From the NCBI GenBank assembly GCA_965242855.1, contig OZ251509.1, forward strand, positions 1,674,001 to 1,738,000: a DNA stretch of 64,000 nucleotides. Direction: 5' to 3'. The DNA comes from WTGU01 sp965242855 (GTDB lineage: Bacteria > Pseudomonadota > Alphaproteobacteria > UBA828). Under the pieces are notes generated by a model. The model searched no databases. It saw only the letters and a list, made by a program, of their open reading frames with translations, and had not been told where the DNA came from. Numbering within the stretch: the stretch's first letter is position 1; each line of letters begins with the position of its first letter. Below are positions 40,205-49,217 of the stretch, in pieces. A program made the position numbers and the translations under genes.

Positions 40205-40261
40205 CGAAACACCCTGCTTCCGGAACGTCACGGAGACCCCGATCGGCGTCGCTTCACACCC

Positions 40262-40312
40262 GTCCCCCCTCACAGGGGACAACCACTCACACTCCCCCCT
40301 CACAGGGGGGAG
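40262..40312. repeat. Pair of C-run/G-run hairpins around TCACA
   Basis: Two neighbouring elements share the form C-run, TCACA, G-run: 40262-40280 (6-bp arms gtcccc/ggggac) and 40292-40312 (8-bp arms ctcccccc/ggggggag). This is another common type of proteobacterial interspersed repeat. They lie 67-117 bp downstream of the serC stop and could shape its mRNA 3' end. Confidence 0.65.
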
Positions 40313-40378
40313 GCCGGGAGGGGGGGGTGGAGCGCGCTCCATCCATCGCGGGTGCGGGGCGCGACGAAGCGACAGGAG

Positions 40379-41536
40379 TCAGGAATGGCGGGTTTCCTGC
40401 CAGGCCCAGTCGAGCCAGGGGGTCAGGGCCGCGAGATCGTCGCGCCGCACCGTGCCGCCGCACCAGATGCGGAGGCCGGGCGGGGCGGCGCGGTGAGCCT
40501 TGACGTCGAAGGCGGCGCCTTCCGCCTCGAGAAGGGCCGTCATCGCGCCGATGACGTTCCGGCGTTCGCCTTCGTCGAGCGCCGTGAACCAGGGATCGAC
40601 GATACGCAGGCAGACCGACGTGTGCGCGCGCGTCTCCGGCGCGACCGCGAGGAAGTCGATCCAGTCGCGCGCCGCCACCCATGATTCGACGACGCCGAAA
40701 TTCGCCTCGGCGCGGGCGATCATCGCCGCTTGGCCGCCGATGGACTCGATCCAGCGGAGCGAATCGAGCGCGTCCTCGACCGCCAGCATCGATACGGTGT
40801 TCAAGGTCTCGCCGCGAAACGGGCCCTCGTCGAGGCGGCCGTCCGCGGCCAGGCGAAAGACCTTCGGCACCGGCCAGGGCGGCGTCGCGCTCTCGAGCCG
40901 CGCGACCGCCCGGGGCCCCAGGATCACCATGCCGAAACCGGCCTCGCCGCCCATCACCTTCTGCCAGGAATAGCTCGTCGCATCGAGCCTGGACCAGTCC
41001 AGCGGGTAGGCGAAGACGGCGGAGGTGGCGTCGCACAGGGTGAGTCCGTTGCGGGCCGGGTCGATCCATGCGGCGTCGGGGACGCGCACCCCGGAGGTGG
41101 TGCCGTTCCAGACGAACACCGTGTCGCGCGCCGGGTCCACCTGCGCCAGATCGGGGAGGCGGCCGTAGGGCGCCCGGATCACGCGGGCGTCCAGCGGGCG
41201 CAATTGCCGCGTGCCGTCGAGCGCCCACTGTTCGCCGAAATTGTCCCAGCTCAGGAAATCGACTCCGCGCGGGCCCAGCAGCGACCACATCGCCATCTCC
41301 ATGGCGCCGGTATCCGAGCCCGGCGCGATCGCGAGGCGCCATTCGTCGGGCAGGCCGAGCAGGGCGCGGGAGAGGTCGAGCAGCTCCCCGATGCGGGCGA
41401 GCGGCGCCCGCGCGCGGTGGGAGCGGCCCACCAGCGCCCCGGCCAGGGCCTCGACCGACCAGCCGGGCCGCTTGGCGCAGGGGCCGGAGGAGAAGCGGGG
41501 GTTGCCGGGGCGGACGGCGGGTTTCGCGAGCGGCAT
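40379..41536 (-). CDS. serC: Phosphoserine aminotransferase
   Basis: A 385-residue class-V aminotransferase that converts 3-phosphohydroxypyruvate to phosphoserine (serine synthesis; also used in pyridoxal phosphate synthesis). The N terminus KPAVRPGNPRFSSGPCAKRP and VEALAGALVGRSHRA are typical of the alphaproteobacterial SerC type. The PLP lysine is in TSYSWQKVMGGEAGFGM, and VWNGTTSGVRVPD is the cofactor-phosphate region. The ATG at 41536 has GGGAGG 6 nt upstream, overlapping the end of the phzF-family gene, so the two are probably co-transcribed. serA, its usual partner, is not downstream here; instead a repeat-rich intergenic region and the giant autotransporter gene follow. Confidence 0.92.
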   Translation of the reverse strand: MPLAKPAVRPGNPRFSSGPCAKRPGWSVEALAGALVGRSHRARAPLARIGELLDLSRALLGLPDEWRLAIAPGSDTGAMEMAMWSLLGPRGVDFLSWDNFGEQWALDGTRQLRPLDARVIRAPYGRLPDLAQVDPARDTVFVWNGTTSGVRVPDAAWIDPARNGLTLCDATSAVFAYPLDWSRLDATSYSWQKVMGGEAGFGMVILGPRAVARLESATPPWPVPKVFRLAADGRLDEGPFRGETLNTVSMLAVEDALDSLRWIESIGGQAAMIARAEANFGVVESWVAARDWIDFLAVAPETRAHTSVCLRIVDPWFTALDEGERRNVIGAMTALLEAEGAAFDVKAHRAAPPGLRIWCGGTVRRDDLAALTPWLDWAWQETRHS

Positions 41537-41549
41537 CGGCGCCTCCCGA

Positions 41550-42332
41550 TCAGAGGGTGACCACGCCTTCCAGATATTGCGCCGCCCGCCCCGTCAGGCG
41601 AACGCGGTCGCCGGCGACGACGCAGCGCAACAGGCCGCCGCGGGCAGAAACCTGGCGGGCGCGCAGCGTCACCTTGCCGAGCCGTTCGGCCCAGAAGGGC
41701 GCCAGCATGCAATGGGCGGAGCCGGTGACCGGATCTTCGGGCACCCCGAGACGGGGGCAGAAGAAGCGCGACACGAAATCCTCGTCCTCTCCCGGCGCCG
41801 TGGCGATGACGCCCCGCCGGTCGAGCCGGGCGAGCGCGGCGAAATCGGGCGCGAGGCCGCGGACCTCGGCCGCGCTTCCGAACAGCGCGAGATAGTCCAT
41901 GTCGGCGAAGACGGCGGCAGGCGCGGCGCCCAGCCCCGCCGCGAGGGCGGCGGGCGCGGCCACGGGCGCGGCGGCGAGGGCCGGAAAATCCATGGTCAGC
42001 CCGCCATCCCCGTCGCGGGTCACGGCGAGCCGCCCGCTCCGGCTCTCGAAGGCGACGGAACGGGCCGCGCGCTTCAGATGCCGGAACACCACATAGGCGC
42101 TGGCCAGCGTCGCGTGGCCGCACAGCGCCACCTCGGCCGCCGGCGTGAACCAGCGCAGCGCGTAGGCCGCGCCCGCCGGGACGAAGAAGGCCGTCTCCGA
42201 CAGGTTGTTCTCTCGCGCGATCGCCTGGAGGATGTCGTCGGCGAGCCAGGAATCGAGCGGGCAGACGGCGGCGGGATTGCCGCCGAACACGGCGTCCGCG
42301 AACGCATCGACCTGGAACATCCGAAGCCGCAC
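41550..42332 (-). CDS. PhzF family isomerase/epimerase-like protein
   Basis: A 260-residue protein of the PhzF (diaminopimelate epimerase-like) fold. The N terminus FQVDAFADAVFGGNPAAVCP, the acid motif NNLSETAFFVP with the catalytic glutamate, VALCGHATLASAYV and the C-terminal GVPEDPVTGSAHCMLAPFW are all family hallmarks. Members isomerise or epimerise small metabolites; most are uncharacterised, and there is no phenazine cluster here, so no substrate is proposed. The GTG at 42332 gives the canonical MRLRMFQVDAF start; an ATG four codons later is an alternative. It ends 13 bp before serC on the same strand. Confidence 0.85.
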   Translation of the reverse strand: MRLRMFQVDAFADAVFGGNPAAVCPLDSWLADDILQAIARENNLSETAFFVPAGAAYALRWFTPAAEVALCGHATLASAYVVFRHLKRAARSVAFESRSGRLAVTRDGDGGLTMDFPALAAAPVAAPAALAAGLGAAPAAVFADMDYLALFGSAAEVRGLAPDFAALARLDRRGVIATAPGEDEDFVSRFFCPRLGVPEDPVTGSAHCMLAPFWAERLGKVTLRARQVSARGGLLRCVVAGDRVRLTGRAAQYLEGVVTL

Positions 42333-42338
42333 GCCCGG

Positions 42339-42367
42339 TTTATTGACGATCGCGCGCGAACATGCAA
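42339..42367 (-). promoter_or_regulatory. Candidate promoter of phzF-like/serC transcript, possibly leaderless
   Basis: On the minus strand TTGCAT (42367-42362), a 17-bp spacer and AATAAA (42344-42339) resemble a sigma-70 promoter. The expected transcription start, 6-7 nt beyond the -10 box, coincides with the GTG start codon at 42332, and no ribosome binding site is visible. Confidence 0.4.
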
Positions 42368-42427
42368 GCTGGCGCGGAGGCGCGCTGCGAACGCCCGCGC
42401 CGAACGCGCAACGACTCCGGCCCCGTC

Positions 42428-43804
42428 ATGCTTCGCGGATTCGCTCTCGCCCTGCCGCTCGCCGCCCTGCTGGGCGCGGCGACGGTCGCGGCGCCCGGCG
42501 CGGCCGAGGACGGCTTCTTCGCCGGCTACGAGGCGTTCCGGCGCGGCGACTACGCGGCGGCGCGGGCGGCCTGGGCGCCGCTCGCCCGCGCCGGCGACGT
42601 CGATGCGCAGTTCAATCTCGGCGCGCTCTACGAGGGCGGCCTCGGCGGGGACGCGGACGTCGAGCGGGCGGCGCGCTGGTATCGGCAGGCCGCGGCGCGC
42701 CGTCTGGCGCCCGCGCGGGTCGCGCTGGCGCGGCTCGACCAGGCCGGCGCAGCCGCCGCGGGCGCGGAGGAAGACCCCATCGCGCTGCTCGAAGCGTCGG
42801 CCCGCGCGGGTTCGGCGGAGGCGCAATACGCGCTCGGCGTGGCCTACGACCGCGGCCTCGGCATCACCCGGAATCACGCCGCGGCCGCCGGCTGGTATCA
42901 ACGCGCCGCCGAGCAGGACCTGCCCCGGGCCCAGTACAACCTCGCGGTCCTCCACGACGAGGGACTGGGGGCCGCGCGCGATTCGCGACGCGCCCGGCGC
43001 TGGTATCTGCGCGCCGCCGCCAACGGCGAGCCGCGCGCCATGAACAATCTCGGCTACCTCCACGAGAAGGGCCTGAACGGCCCGCGGGATTACGGCGCGG
43101 CGGCGGCCTGGTATCGCCGCGCGGCGGGGCGCGGCCTCGCCGTCGCGCAATACAATCTGGCGACGCTCCACTATCTCGGCCACGGCGTGGAACGCGACTT
43201 CGCGGCGGCCCGCCGCTGGTATCGCGCCGCGGCCGAGCAGGGCGACCCGGCGAGCCAGAAGGCGTTGGGCCGGCTTTACGCCAACGGCCTCGGGACGGCG
43301 CGCGACCTCGTGCGGGCGCTGGTCTGGTTCTCCCTCGCCGCCGCCCCGGACGCGGAGACGGAGGGGAGAGAGGACGCGGAGGCCGCCGCCTGGCGCGACC
43401 GGGTCGCGCGCCTCCTCTCGCCCCGGGAGCGGGCGGCGGCGACGGTGCTGAAGACCGGGGTCGCGGCCCGCATCGCCGGGCGGAACGCCCGCGACGAAGC
43501 CGCGTCCCTCGCCGCCCTGCCCCACCCGGCGGACGGGTTCGGCAATCTCGCCGTCCGCGCGCAGCGCCTCCTGAGGGCGCTGGGCTATTACGACGGGGCG
43601 GTGGACGGCGTCGCCGGCCCCCTCACCTTCGCGGCCATCGGGCAGTTCCGGCGCGATCACGCGCCGCATCTGGCGCCCGGCCTCACGCGCGCGCTGGCCG
43701 ACTCGCTGGCGGCGGCGCGGGCCGCGCAGGCGGCCGCCAGCGCAGGCGGGCAGCCGGGCGATGGAGGGGGCGCCGGAGGAGCCGCCGGAGGCCGGTCGTC
43801 GTGA
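42428..43804 (+). CDS. Exported Sel1-repeat protein with C-terminal peptidoglycan-binding domain
   Basis: A 458-residue secreted or periplasmic protein. An N-terminal signal peptide (MLRGFALALPLAALLGAATV, cleavage near APGAAEDG) is followed by a series of Sel1-like TPR repeats (for example AEAQYALGVAYDRGLGITRN, AQYNLAVLHDEGLGAARD, AMNNLGYLHEKGLNGPRD, AQYNLATLHYLGHGVERD). At about residues 372-415 a PG_binding_1-type domain appears (RAQRLLRALGYYDGAVDGVA followed by GPLTFAAIGQF). Sel1 proteins usually act as scaffolds; the added domain suggests anchoring to the cell wall. The ATG at 42428 was chosen over 42362 because it puts the signal peptide at the N terminus; neither has a clear ribosome binding site. 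Its stop overlaps the start of bamD (GTGA), so it is coupled to outer-membrane assembly. Confidence 0.85.
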   Translation: MLRGFALALPLAALLGAATVAAPGAAEDGFFAGYEAFRRGDYAAARAAWAPLARAGDVDAQFNLGALYEGGLGGDADVERAARWYRQAAARRLAPARVALARLDQAGAAAAGAEEDPIALLEASARAGSAEAQYALGVAYDRGLGITRNHAAAAGWYQRAAEQDLPRAQYNLAVLHDEGLGAARDSRRARRWYLRAAANGEPRAMNNLGYLHEKGLNGPRDYGAAAAWYRRAAGRGLAVAQYNLATLHYLGHGVERDFAAARRWYRAAAEQGDPASQKALGRLYANGLGTARDLVRALVWFSLAAAPDAETEGREDAEAAAWRDRVARLLSPRERAAATVLKTGVAARIAGRNARDEAASLAALPHPADGFGNLAVRAQRLLRALGYYDGAVDGVAGPLTFAAIGQFRRDHAPHLAPGLTRALADSLAAARAAQAAASAGGQPGDGGGAGGAAGGRSS

Positions 43805-44604
43805 CGCGGCCGCGCGCGGCCATGCCGGCCGGCGGCCCTGTCGCTTGCGCGGCGGCCGTCGCCCTGGTGCTGGCCGCGCTGGCGCTGCTGGCCGGTTGCG
43901 GCACGACGGACGAGGGCTATGTCGAGCGGAGCGTCGAGGAACTCTACAACGAGGCGATGGACAGCCTGCTCGAGGGCGAGGCGGCGCAAGCGGCCGAGAA
44001 CTTCGCCGAGGTGGAGCGCCAGCATCCCTATTCCACCTGGGCCACGCGCGCGCAGATCATGGCCGCGTTCGCCTATTACCAGGCCAACCGCTACGACGAC
44101 GCGATCGCCGCGGCCGGCCGCTTCGTCGAACTGCATCCGGGCCATCGCGACGTCGCCTATGCCTATTACCTGATCGCGATCTGCTACTACGAGCGCGTCT
44201 CGGACGTGAGCCGCGACCAGCGGATGACGGAACTGGCGACGGAGGCGCTGGAGGAAGTGGTGCGGCGTTTCCCCGGCAGCGCCTACGCGCGGGACGCCCG
44301 CCTCAAGATCGACCTGGCGCGCGACCATCTCGCCGGGAAGGAGATGAGCGTCGGCCGGTACTACCAGCGGCGCCGGCATTACGTGGCGGCGCTCGGCCGC
44401 TTCCGCCGGGTGGTCGAACGTTACCAGACCACCAGCCACGCGCCCGAGGCGCTGCACCGCCTGGTCGAGACGTATCTGGCCATCGGCGTCCCCGCGGAAG
44501 CCGCGGCCGCGGCCGCCGTCCTCGGACACAACTATCCCGGCAGCCCGTGGTACGCGCGCAGCTACGCCCTCCTCGCGGGGGAGGCGCGGCGCGCGCCGTT
44601 CTGA
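43801..44604 (+). CDS. bamD: Outer membrane protein assembly lipoprotein BamD
   Basis: A 267-residue lipoprotein of the BAM complex that helps insert beta barrels into the outer membrane. The signal peptide ends in a lipobox (LALLAGC, lipidated Cys33). The mature part is a TPR array typical of BamD/ComL: VEELYNEAMDSLLEGEAAQA, VERQHPYSTWATRAQIM, YQANRYDDAIAAAGRFVELH, LIAICYYERVSDVSRDQ, EEVVRRFPGSAYARDAR, EMSVGRYYQRRRHYVAALGR. The GTG at 43801, overlapping the previous stop and with GGAGG 9 nt upstream, is preferred over the ATG at 43822, which has no ribosome binding site. bamD followed by recN and ligA is a conserved alphaproteobacterial order; lpxC often precedes bamD but is replaced here by the Sel1 gene. 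The giant autotransporter of this window would depend on BAM. Confidence 0.94.
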   Translation: MTRPRAAMPAGGPVACAAAVALVLAALALLAGCGTTDEGYVERSVEELYNEAMDSLLEGEAAQAAENFAEVERQHPYSTWATRAQIMAAFAYYQANRYDDAIAAAGRFVELHPGHRDVAYAYYLIAICYYERVSDVSRDQRMTELATEALEEVVRRFPGSAYARDARLKIDLARDHLAGKEMSVGRYYQRRRHYVAALGRFRRVVERYQTTSHAPEALHRLVETYLAIGVPAEAAAAAAVLGHNYPGSPWYARSYALLAGEARRAPF

Positions 44605-44628
44605 CGCGCCGTTCCGCGCGAGGGGCCG

Positions 44629-46284
44629 ATGCTCCGGCGCCTGTCGATCCGCGACTTCGTCCTGATCAGCGGCCTGGACATCGAACTCGGCGCCGGTCTC
44701 GTGGTTTTCACCGGGGAGACCGGCGCCGGCAAGTCGATCCTGCTGGACGCGCTGGGCCTCGCCCTCGGTGCGCGCGGCGCCTCCGGCATGGTGGCGCGCG
44801 GGCGCGACCGGGCGACCGTCACCGCCGTCTTCGACCCGCCCCGGAGCGCTCCGCTCCATGCCCTGCTGGCCGAGCACGGCCTGGAGGCCGACGACGCGCT
44901 GCTACTTCGCCGGACGCTCGGCGCGGACGGGCGGAGCCGCGGCTTCGTCAACGATGCGCCGGTCGGGATCGCCCTGCTCCGGCGCATCGGCGGGGCACTC
45001 GTGGAGAGCGAGGGCCAGGCGGAACCGGGCGGCCTGCTGGACCCGGCGAACCATCTCGCGATGCTGGACGATTTCGCGGGCCACGGCCCGGAACGCGCGC
45101 AGCTGGCGGCCGCCTACGCCGCCTGGCGCGACGCCCAGGCCGCCGAAAGCGAGGCGGCGAGCGCGCGGCAAGCGGCGCGCCGCGAGGAGGACACCCTGCG
45201 GCACGCGGTCGCCGAGCTGGAGACGCTGGCGCCGGAGATCGGCGAGGAGGAGCGCTGCGCCGCCGCGCGCGCGCGCCTGCTGAACGGGCAGAAGATCGCG
45301 GAGGCCCTCGAATCGGCGCGGGCGGAGATGGTCACGGGCGGCGTCGCGACGCGGCTCCGGGCGGCCCAGGGCGCGGTCGCACGCGCCGCCCCGCACGCCG
45401 GCGGCGCGCTGGACGCCCTCGCCGGCGCGCTCGAGCGGGCGGCGATCGAAGCGGAGGAGGCGGAAATGGCCCTGGCGGCGGCCGCGGACGGCCTCGATTC
45501 CGACCCCGGCCGTCTCGAGGCGGTCGAGGCGCGTCTCTTCGCCCTGCGCGACGCCGCCCGCAAGCACGGGACGGCGCCCGATTCCCTCGGCGCCCTGCTG
45601 GCCAGGCTGCGCGACGACCTCGATCTGGCCGGCGGCGGCGCCGAGCGGCTGGCCGCGCTCCGGCAGGCGACCTGTGCGGCGCAGCGCGCCTACCGGGAGA
45701 CGGCCGCCGCGTTGAGCCGGGCCCGCCGGAGCGCTGCGCGCGCCCTCGACGCCGCGGTCGCGCAGGAACTCGGGCCGCTGAAGCTGGGCCGCGCCAGCTT
45801 CACCACCACGCTCGACGGCGACGGCGTCGCGACGGCCGCGGGGATCGACCGCTGCCGGTTCATGCTGGCGACCGATCCGGCGGCGGAGCCGGCGCCCATG
45901 GCGAAGATCGCCTCGGGCGGCGAGCGGGCGCGGCTGCTGCTCGCGCTGCGGGTCTGCCTCGCTCGCGCTGCGGGTCTTTCGACGCTGGTCTTCGACGAGA
46001 TCGACCGCGGCATCGGCGGCGCGGTCGCCAGCGCCGTCGGCGAACGGCTGGCGAAGCTGGCGCAGGACGTGCAGGTCCTGGTCGTCACCCACTCGCCTCA
46101 GGTCGCGGCCCGCGGCGACCGTCATTACCGGGTCGCCAAGCGCGAGGGAGAGGGAGGCGCCGCCACCGAGGTCGCACCGCTGACCGGCGAGGCGCGGCGG
46201 GAGGAGATCGCGCGGATGCTGTCCGGCGCGCGGATCACGCGGGAGGCGCGGGAGGCCGCCCGCAGCCTGCTGCGGGCCGGGTGA
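44629..46284 (+). CDS. recN: DNA repair protein RecN
   Basis: A 551-residue SMC-like ATPase involved in repair of double-strand breaks. The Walker A motif GETGAGKS is at residues 29-36 in the typical N-terminal context LSIRDFVLISGLDIEL. The central part is a long alanine- and glutamate-rich coiled coil. The ABC signature region (SGGER, from residue 429) and Walker B (VFDEID, 454-459) are near the C terminus, followed by QVLVVTHSPQVAARGDRHYR. The length and order are standard. It begins 24 bp after bamD and ends 3 bp before ligA, consistent with one operon. Confidence 0.95.
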   Translation: MLRRLSIRDFVLISGLDIELGAGLVVFTGETGAGKSILLDALGLALGARGASGMVARGRDRATVTAVFDPPRSAPLHALLAEHGLEADDALLLRRTLGADGRSRGFVNDAPVGIALLRRIGGALVESEGQAEPGGLLDPANHLAMLDDFAGHGPERAQLAAAYAAWRDAQAAESEAASARQAARREEDTLRHAVAELETLAPEIGEEERCAAARARLLNGQKIAEALESARAEMVTGGVATRLRAAQGAVARAAPHAGGALDALAGALERAAIEAEEAEMALAAAADGLDSDPGRLEAVEARLFALRDAARKHGTAPDSLGALLARLRDDLDLAGGGAERLAALRQATCAAQRAYRETAAALSRARRSAARALDAAVAQELGPLKLGRASFTTTLDGDGVATAAGIDRCRFMLATDPAAEPAPMAKIASGGERARLLLALRVCLARAAGLSTLVFDEIDRGIGGAVASAVGERLAKLAQDVQVLVVTHSPQVAARGDRHYRVAKREGEGGAATEVAPLTGEARREEIARMLSGARITREAREAARSLLRAG

Positions 46285-46287
46285 GCG

Positions 46288-48414
46288 ATGCCCGACGGAG
46301 CGACGCGCGACGGGGCGATGCCGCCGGAGGCGCTGAGCGAAGCCGCCGCGAAGCGGGAGCTGGCGCGGCTCGCGCGCGCGATCGCGCATCACGACCGCCT
46401 CTACTACGTCGAGTCGGCGCCCGTGTTGCGCGACGCCGAATACGACGCCCTGCGCCGGCGCAACGACGCCATCGAGGCGCGCTTCCCAGCGCTGAAGCGC
46501 GCCGACGGTCCGAGCGGCCGGGTGGGCGCGGCGCCCGCCCCCGGCTTCGCCAGGGTCCGGCACCGGCGGCCCATGCTCTCCCTCGCCAACGCCGCCGACG
46601 AAGACGATCTGGCGGAGTTCGTGGGCCGGGTGCGGCGCTTCCTGAACCTGGACGGGAGCGCGGAAGTGGCGCTGTTCGGCGAGCCGAAGATCGACGGCCT
46701 GTCGGCGACGCTGCACTACCGCGACGGGCGTCTCGTCCTCGGCGCCACGCGCGGCGACGGCGAGACCGGCGAAGACCTGACGGCCAATCTGCGGACCTTG
46801 CGCGACCTGCCCCACGCGCTGTCCGGGGCCGGCTTCCCGACGCGGCTGGAGGTGCGCGGCGAGGTCTATATGGGGCTGGCCGATTTCGCGGCCCTGAACC
46901 GGGAGCGCGCGGCCGCCGGCGCGGCGCCGTTCGTCAACCCGCGCAACGCGGCGTCCGGCGGCCTGCGCCAGCTCGATCCGGCGCTGGCGGCGGCGCGCCG
47001 GCTGCGCTTCTTCGCCTATGCCTGGGGCGAGACCAGCACGCCGCTCGACGGCCTGCACGGCGACGTCCTGGCGCGGCTCGCGGCGTGGGGATTCGTCGTC
47101 AACCCGCTGGCCCGGCGCTGCGCGACTCTGGCCCAGGCGCGCGCGCTCTATCGCGACATCGCGGCGAAGCGCGCGCGCCTCGACTACGAGATCGACGGCG
47201 TCGTCTTCAAGGTGGACAGGATCGACTGGCAGGAGAGGCTGGGCGCCGCCGGGCGGGCGCCGCGCTGGGCGATCGCCTGGAAGTTCCCGGCCGAACAGGC
47301 GGAGACCGTTCTCCGGCGCATCGGCATCCGGGTCGGGCGCACCGGCGCGCTCACGCCGGTGGCCGAGCTGGAGCCCGTTCGCGTCGGCGGCGTCACGGTC
47401 GCGCGGGCGACGCTCCACAACGAGGACGTAATCGCCGACAAGGACATCCGTGAGGGCGACCGGGTGGTCGTGCAGCGGGCGGGGGACGTGATTCCGCAGA
47501 TCGTCCGCGCCCTTCCCGAGGGCCGGGCGCCCGACAGCCGCCCGTTCGCCGCGCCGACCGCCTGCCCGGAATGCGGCAGCCGCGCGGTGCGCGCGCCGGG
47601 AGAGGCCGTCCGGCGCTGCGCGGGCGGCCTGGTCTGCCCGGCCCAGGCGCTGGAGCGGCTGCGTCACTTCGTGTCGCGCGACGCCTTCGACATCGAGGGG
47701 CTCGGGACGAAGCAGATCGAGGCGTTCCGGGAGGAAGGACGGGTCCGTTCCCCCGCCGACCTCTTCGACCTCGAGCGCGAGGACGGGAAGCGCCACCCAC
47801 CGCTGGCCGAACGCGATGGTTGGGGGGAGACCTCCGCCGCCAACCTGTTCCGCGCGATCGCCGCCCGCCGGCGCATTCCGCTGGAGCGGTTCCTCCACGC
47901 CCTCGGCATCCGCCATGTCGGGCAGACGACGGCGCGCCTGCTCGCCCGCCGCTACCGGACGTTCGCCGCTTGGCGCGCGGCCATGGCCGCGGCCGCCGAT
48001 CCCGAACACCCGGCCCGGAGCGCACTGGTGGACACCGACGGGATCGGCGCGGTCGTCGCCGGGGCGCTGGTCGATTTCGTGGGCGAGCCGGGCAACGCCG
48101 CGATCCTCGATGCGCTGGACGCACGGCTCGCCATCGAACCGTTCGCCGAGGCCCGCGCCGAGGAATCGCCCTACACCGGCAAGACGGTGGTCTTCACGGG
48201 CAAGCTGGAGCGCATGACCCGCGCGGAGGCGAAGGCGCGGGCGGAGGGTCTCGGCGCCCAGGTCACCAGCTCGGTCTCGAAGGCGACCGACTTCCTGGTC
48301 GCCGGCGCGGCGGCGGGAACGAAGCTGAAGAAGGCGCGGGAACTCGGTGTGACGGTGCTGACCGAGGATGAATGGGAGGACGAATGCCGCACCCACGCGC
48401 AACCGCAGCCGTGA
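46288..48414 (+). CDS. ligA: NAD-dependent DNA ligase
   Basis: A 708-residue ligase that seals nicks using NAD+. The NAD-binding Ia domain contains HHDRLYYVESAPVLRDAEYD. The adenylated lysine is Lys134 in EPKIDGLSATLHY, followed by GDGETGEDLTANLRTL, EVRGEVYMGLADF and NPRNAASGGLRQLDP. The OB region carries AWKFPAEQAET and GRTGALTPVAELEPV. A zinc finger uses Cys426, Cys429, Cys444 and Cys450. Helix-hairpin-helix repeats follow, and the last 80 residues are a BRCT domain (GKTVVFTGKLERMTRAEAKA). All domains are present and the length is usual. The lipB start codon lies inside its 3' end. Confidence 0.96.
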   Translation: MPDGATRDGAMPPEALSEAAAKRELARLARAIAHHDRLYYVESAPVLRDAEYDALRRRNDAIEARFPALKRADGPSGRVGAAPAPGFARVRHRRPMLSLANAADEDDLAEFVGRVRRFLNLDGSAEVALFGEPKIDGLSATLHYRDGRLVLGATRGDGETGEDLTANLRTLRDLPHALSGAGFPTRLEVRGEVYMGLADFAALNRERAAAGAAPFVNPRNAASGGLRQLDPALAAARRLRFFAYAWGETSTPLDGLHGDVLARLAAWGFVVNPLARRCATLAQARALYRDIAAKRARLDYEIDGVVFKVDRIDWQERLGAAGRAPRWAIAWKFPAEQAETVLRRIGIRVGRTGALTPVAELEPVRVGGVTVARATLHNEDVIADKDIREGDRVVVQRAGDVIPQIVRALPEGRAPDSRPFAAPTACPECGSRAVRAPGEAVRRCAGGLVCPAQALERLRHFVSRDAFDIEGLGTKQIEAFREEGRVRSPADLFDLEREDGKRHPPLAERDGWGETSAANLFRAIAARRRIPLERFLHALGIRHVGQTTARLLARRYRTFAAWRAAMAAAADPEHPARSALVDTDGIGAVVAGALVDFVGEPGNAAILDALDARLAIEPFAEARAEESPYTGKTVVFTGKLERMTRAEAKARAEGLGAQVTSSVSKATDFLVAGAAAGTKLKKARELGVTVLTEDEWEDECRTHAQPQP

Positions 48415-49217
48415 ACGACCGCTTCGCGGCGCCGGGCGCGGCGGGTCCGGTGGGCACGCCGGGCGCGACGGACACAGAAGGCGCGGTGGCGCCGGGCCGG
48501 AGCGCCGTCGAATGGTCGGTCGCGCCCGGTCCGGTCCCCTACCCGCAGGCGCTCGCGGCGATGGAGGCGCGGGTGGCGGGGATTCGCGCAGGCCGGGCGC
48601 CGGAGCGGGTATGGCTTCTCGAACACCCGCCGCTCTACACGGCGGGGACGAGCGCGCGGCCGGAGGAGCTGCTGGTGCCCGGCGCGCTGCCGGTCTTCCG
48701 CTCCGGGCGCGGCGGCCGGTACACCTATCACGGCCCCGGCCAGCGCGTCGCCTACGTCATGCTCGATCTGGCCGCGCGCGGGCGGTGCGACCTCCGCCGC
48801 TTCGTCCGCGACCTGGAGCGGTGGCTGATCGCCGCCCTCGCCGAATTCGGCGTCGCCGGCGTGCGCCGCCCGGGCCGGGTGGGCGTCTGGGTGGCGGGCG
48901 CCGGCGGCGACGTCGGAGACGGCGACGCCAAGATCGCGGCCATCGGCGTGCGGGTGCGCCGCTGGGTCACCTTCCACGGCGTCTCGCTCAACGTCGCGCC
49001 TGCGCTCGCGCATTACGAGGGCATCGTCCCCTGCGGCCTGCGCGGGCACGGCGTCACCTCCCTCGCCGCCCTCGGAATCGACGCCGCGACGGCGGACGTC
49101 GACCGCGCCCTGCGGCGGCATTTCGCGGCGGTGTTCGGGCCGCCTCCCGCGGCGCCCCCCGTGTCGGCTTCCGCGCCGGCCAGTGTGCGCCCTAGTGCGC
49201 GCCGCGCGCCAGATTGA
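48384..49217 (+). CDS. lipB: Lipoyl(octanoyl) transferase
   Basis: A 277-residue acyltransferase that moves octanoyl groups from acyl carrier protein to lipoyl domains. Family signatures are RGGRYTYHGPGQRVAYVMLD (about 109-127), DAKIAAIGVRVRRWVTFHG with catalytic Lys183, and IVPCGL with the acyl-accepting Cys217. The start is uncertain: ATG 48384 has GGGAGGA 3 nt upstream, ATG 48372 lies within that site, and a GTG at 48411 overlaps the ligA stop (GTGA) but lacks a ribosome binding site. Residues before about 43 are low-complexity and outside the family core, so a shorter form is possible. The 3' end overlaps the convergent SMR transporter gene by 26 bp. Confidence 0.9.
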   Translation: MPHPRATAAVNDRFAAPGAAGPVGTPGATDTEGAVAPGRSAVEWSVAPGPVPYPQALAAMEARVAGIRAGRAPERVWLLEHPPLYTAGTSARPEELLVPGALPVFRSGRGGRYTYHGPGQRVAYVMLDLAARGRCDLRRFVRDLERWLIAALAEFGVAGVRRPGRVGVWVAGAGGDVGDGDAKIAAIGVRVRRWVTFHGVSLNVAPALAHYEGIVPCGLRGHGVTSLAALGIDAATADVDRALRRHFAAVFGPPPAAPPVSASAPASVRPSARRAPD

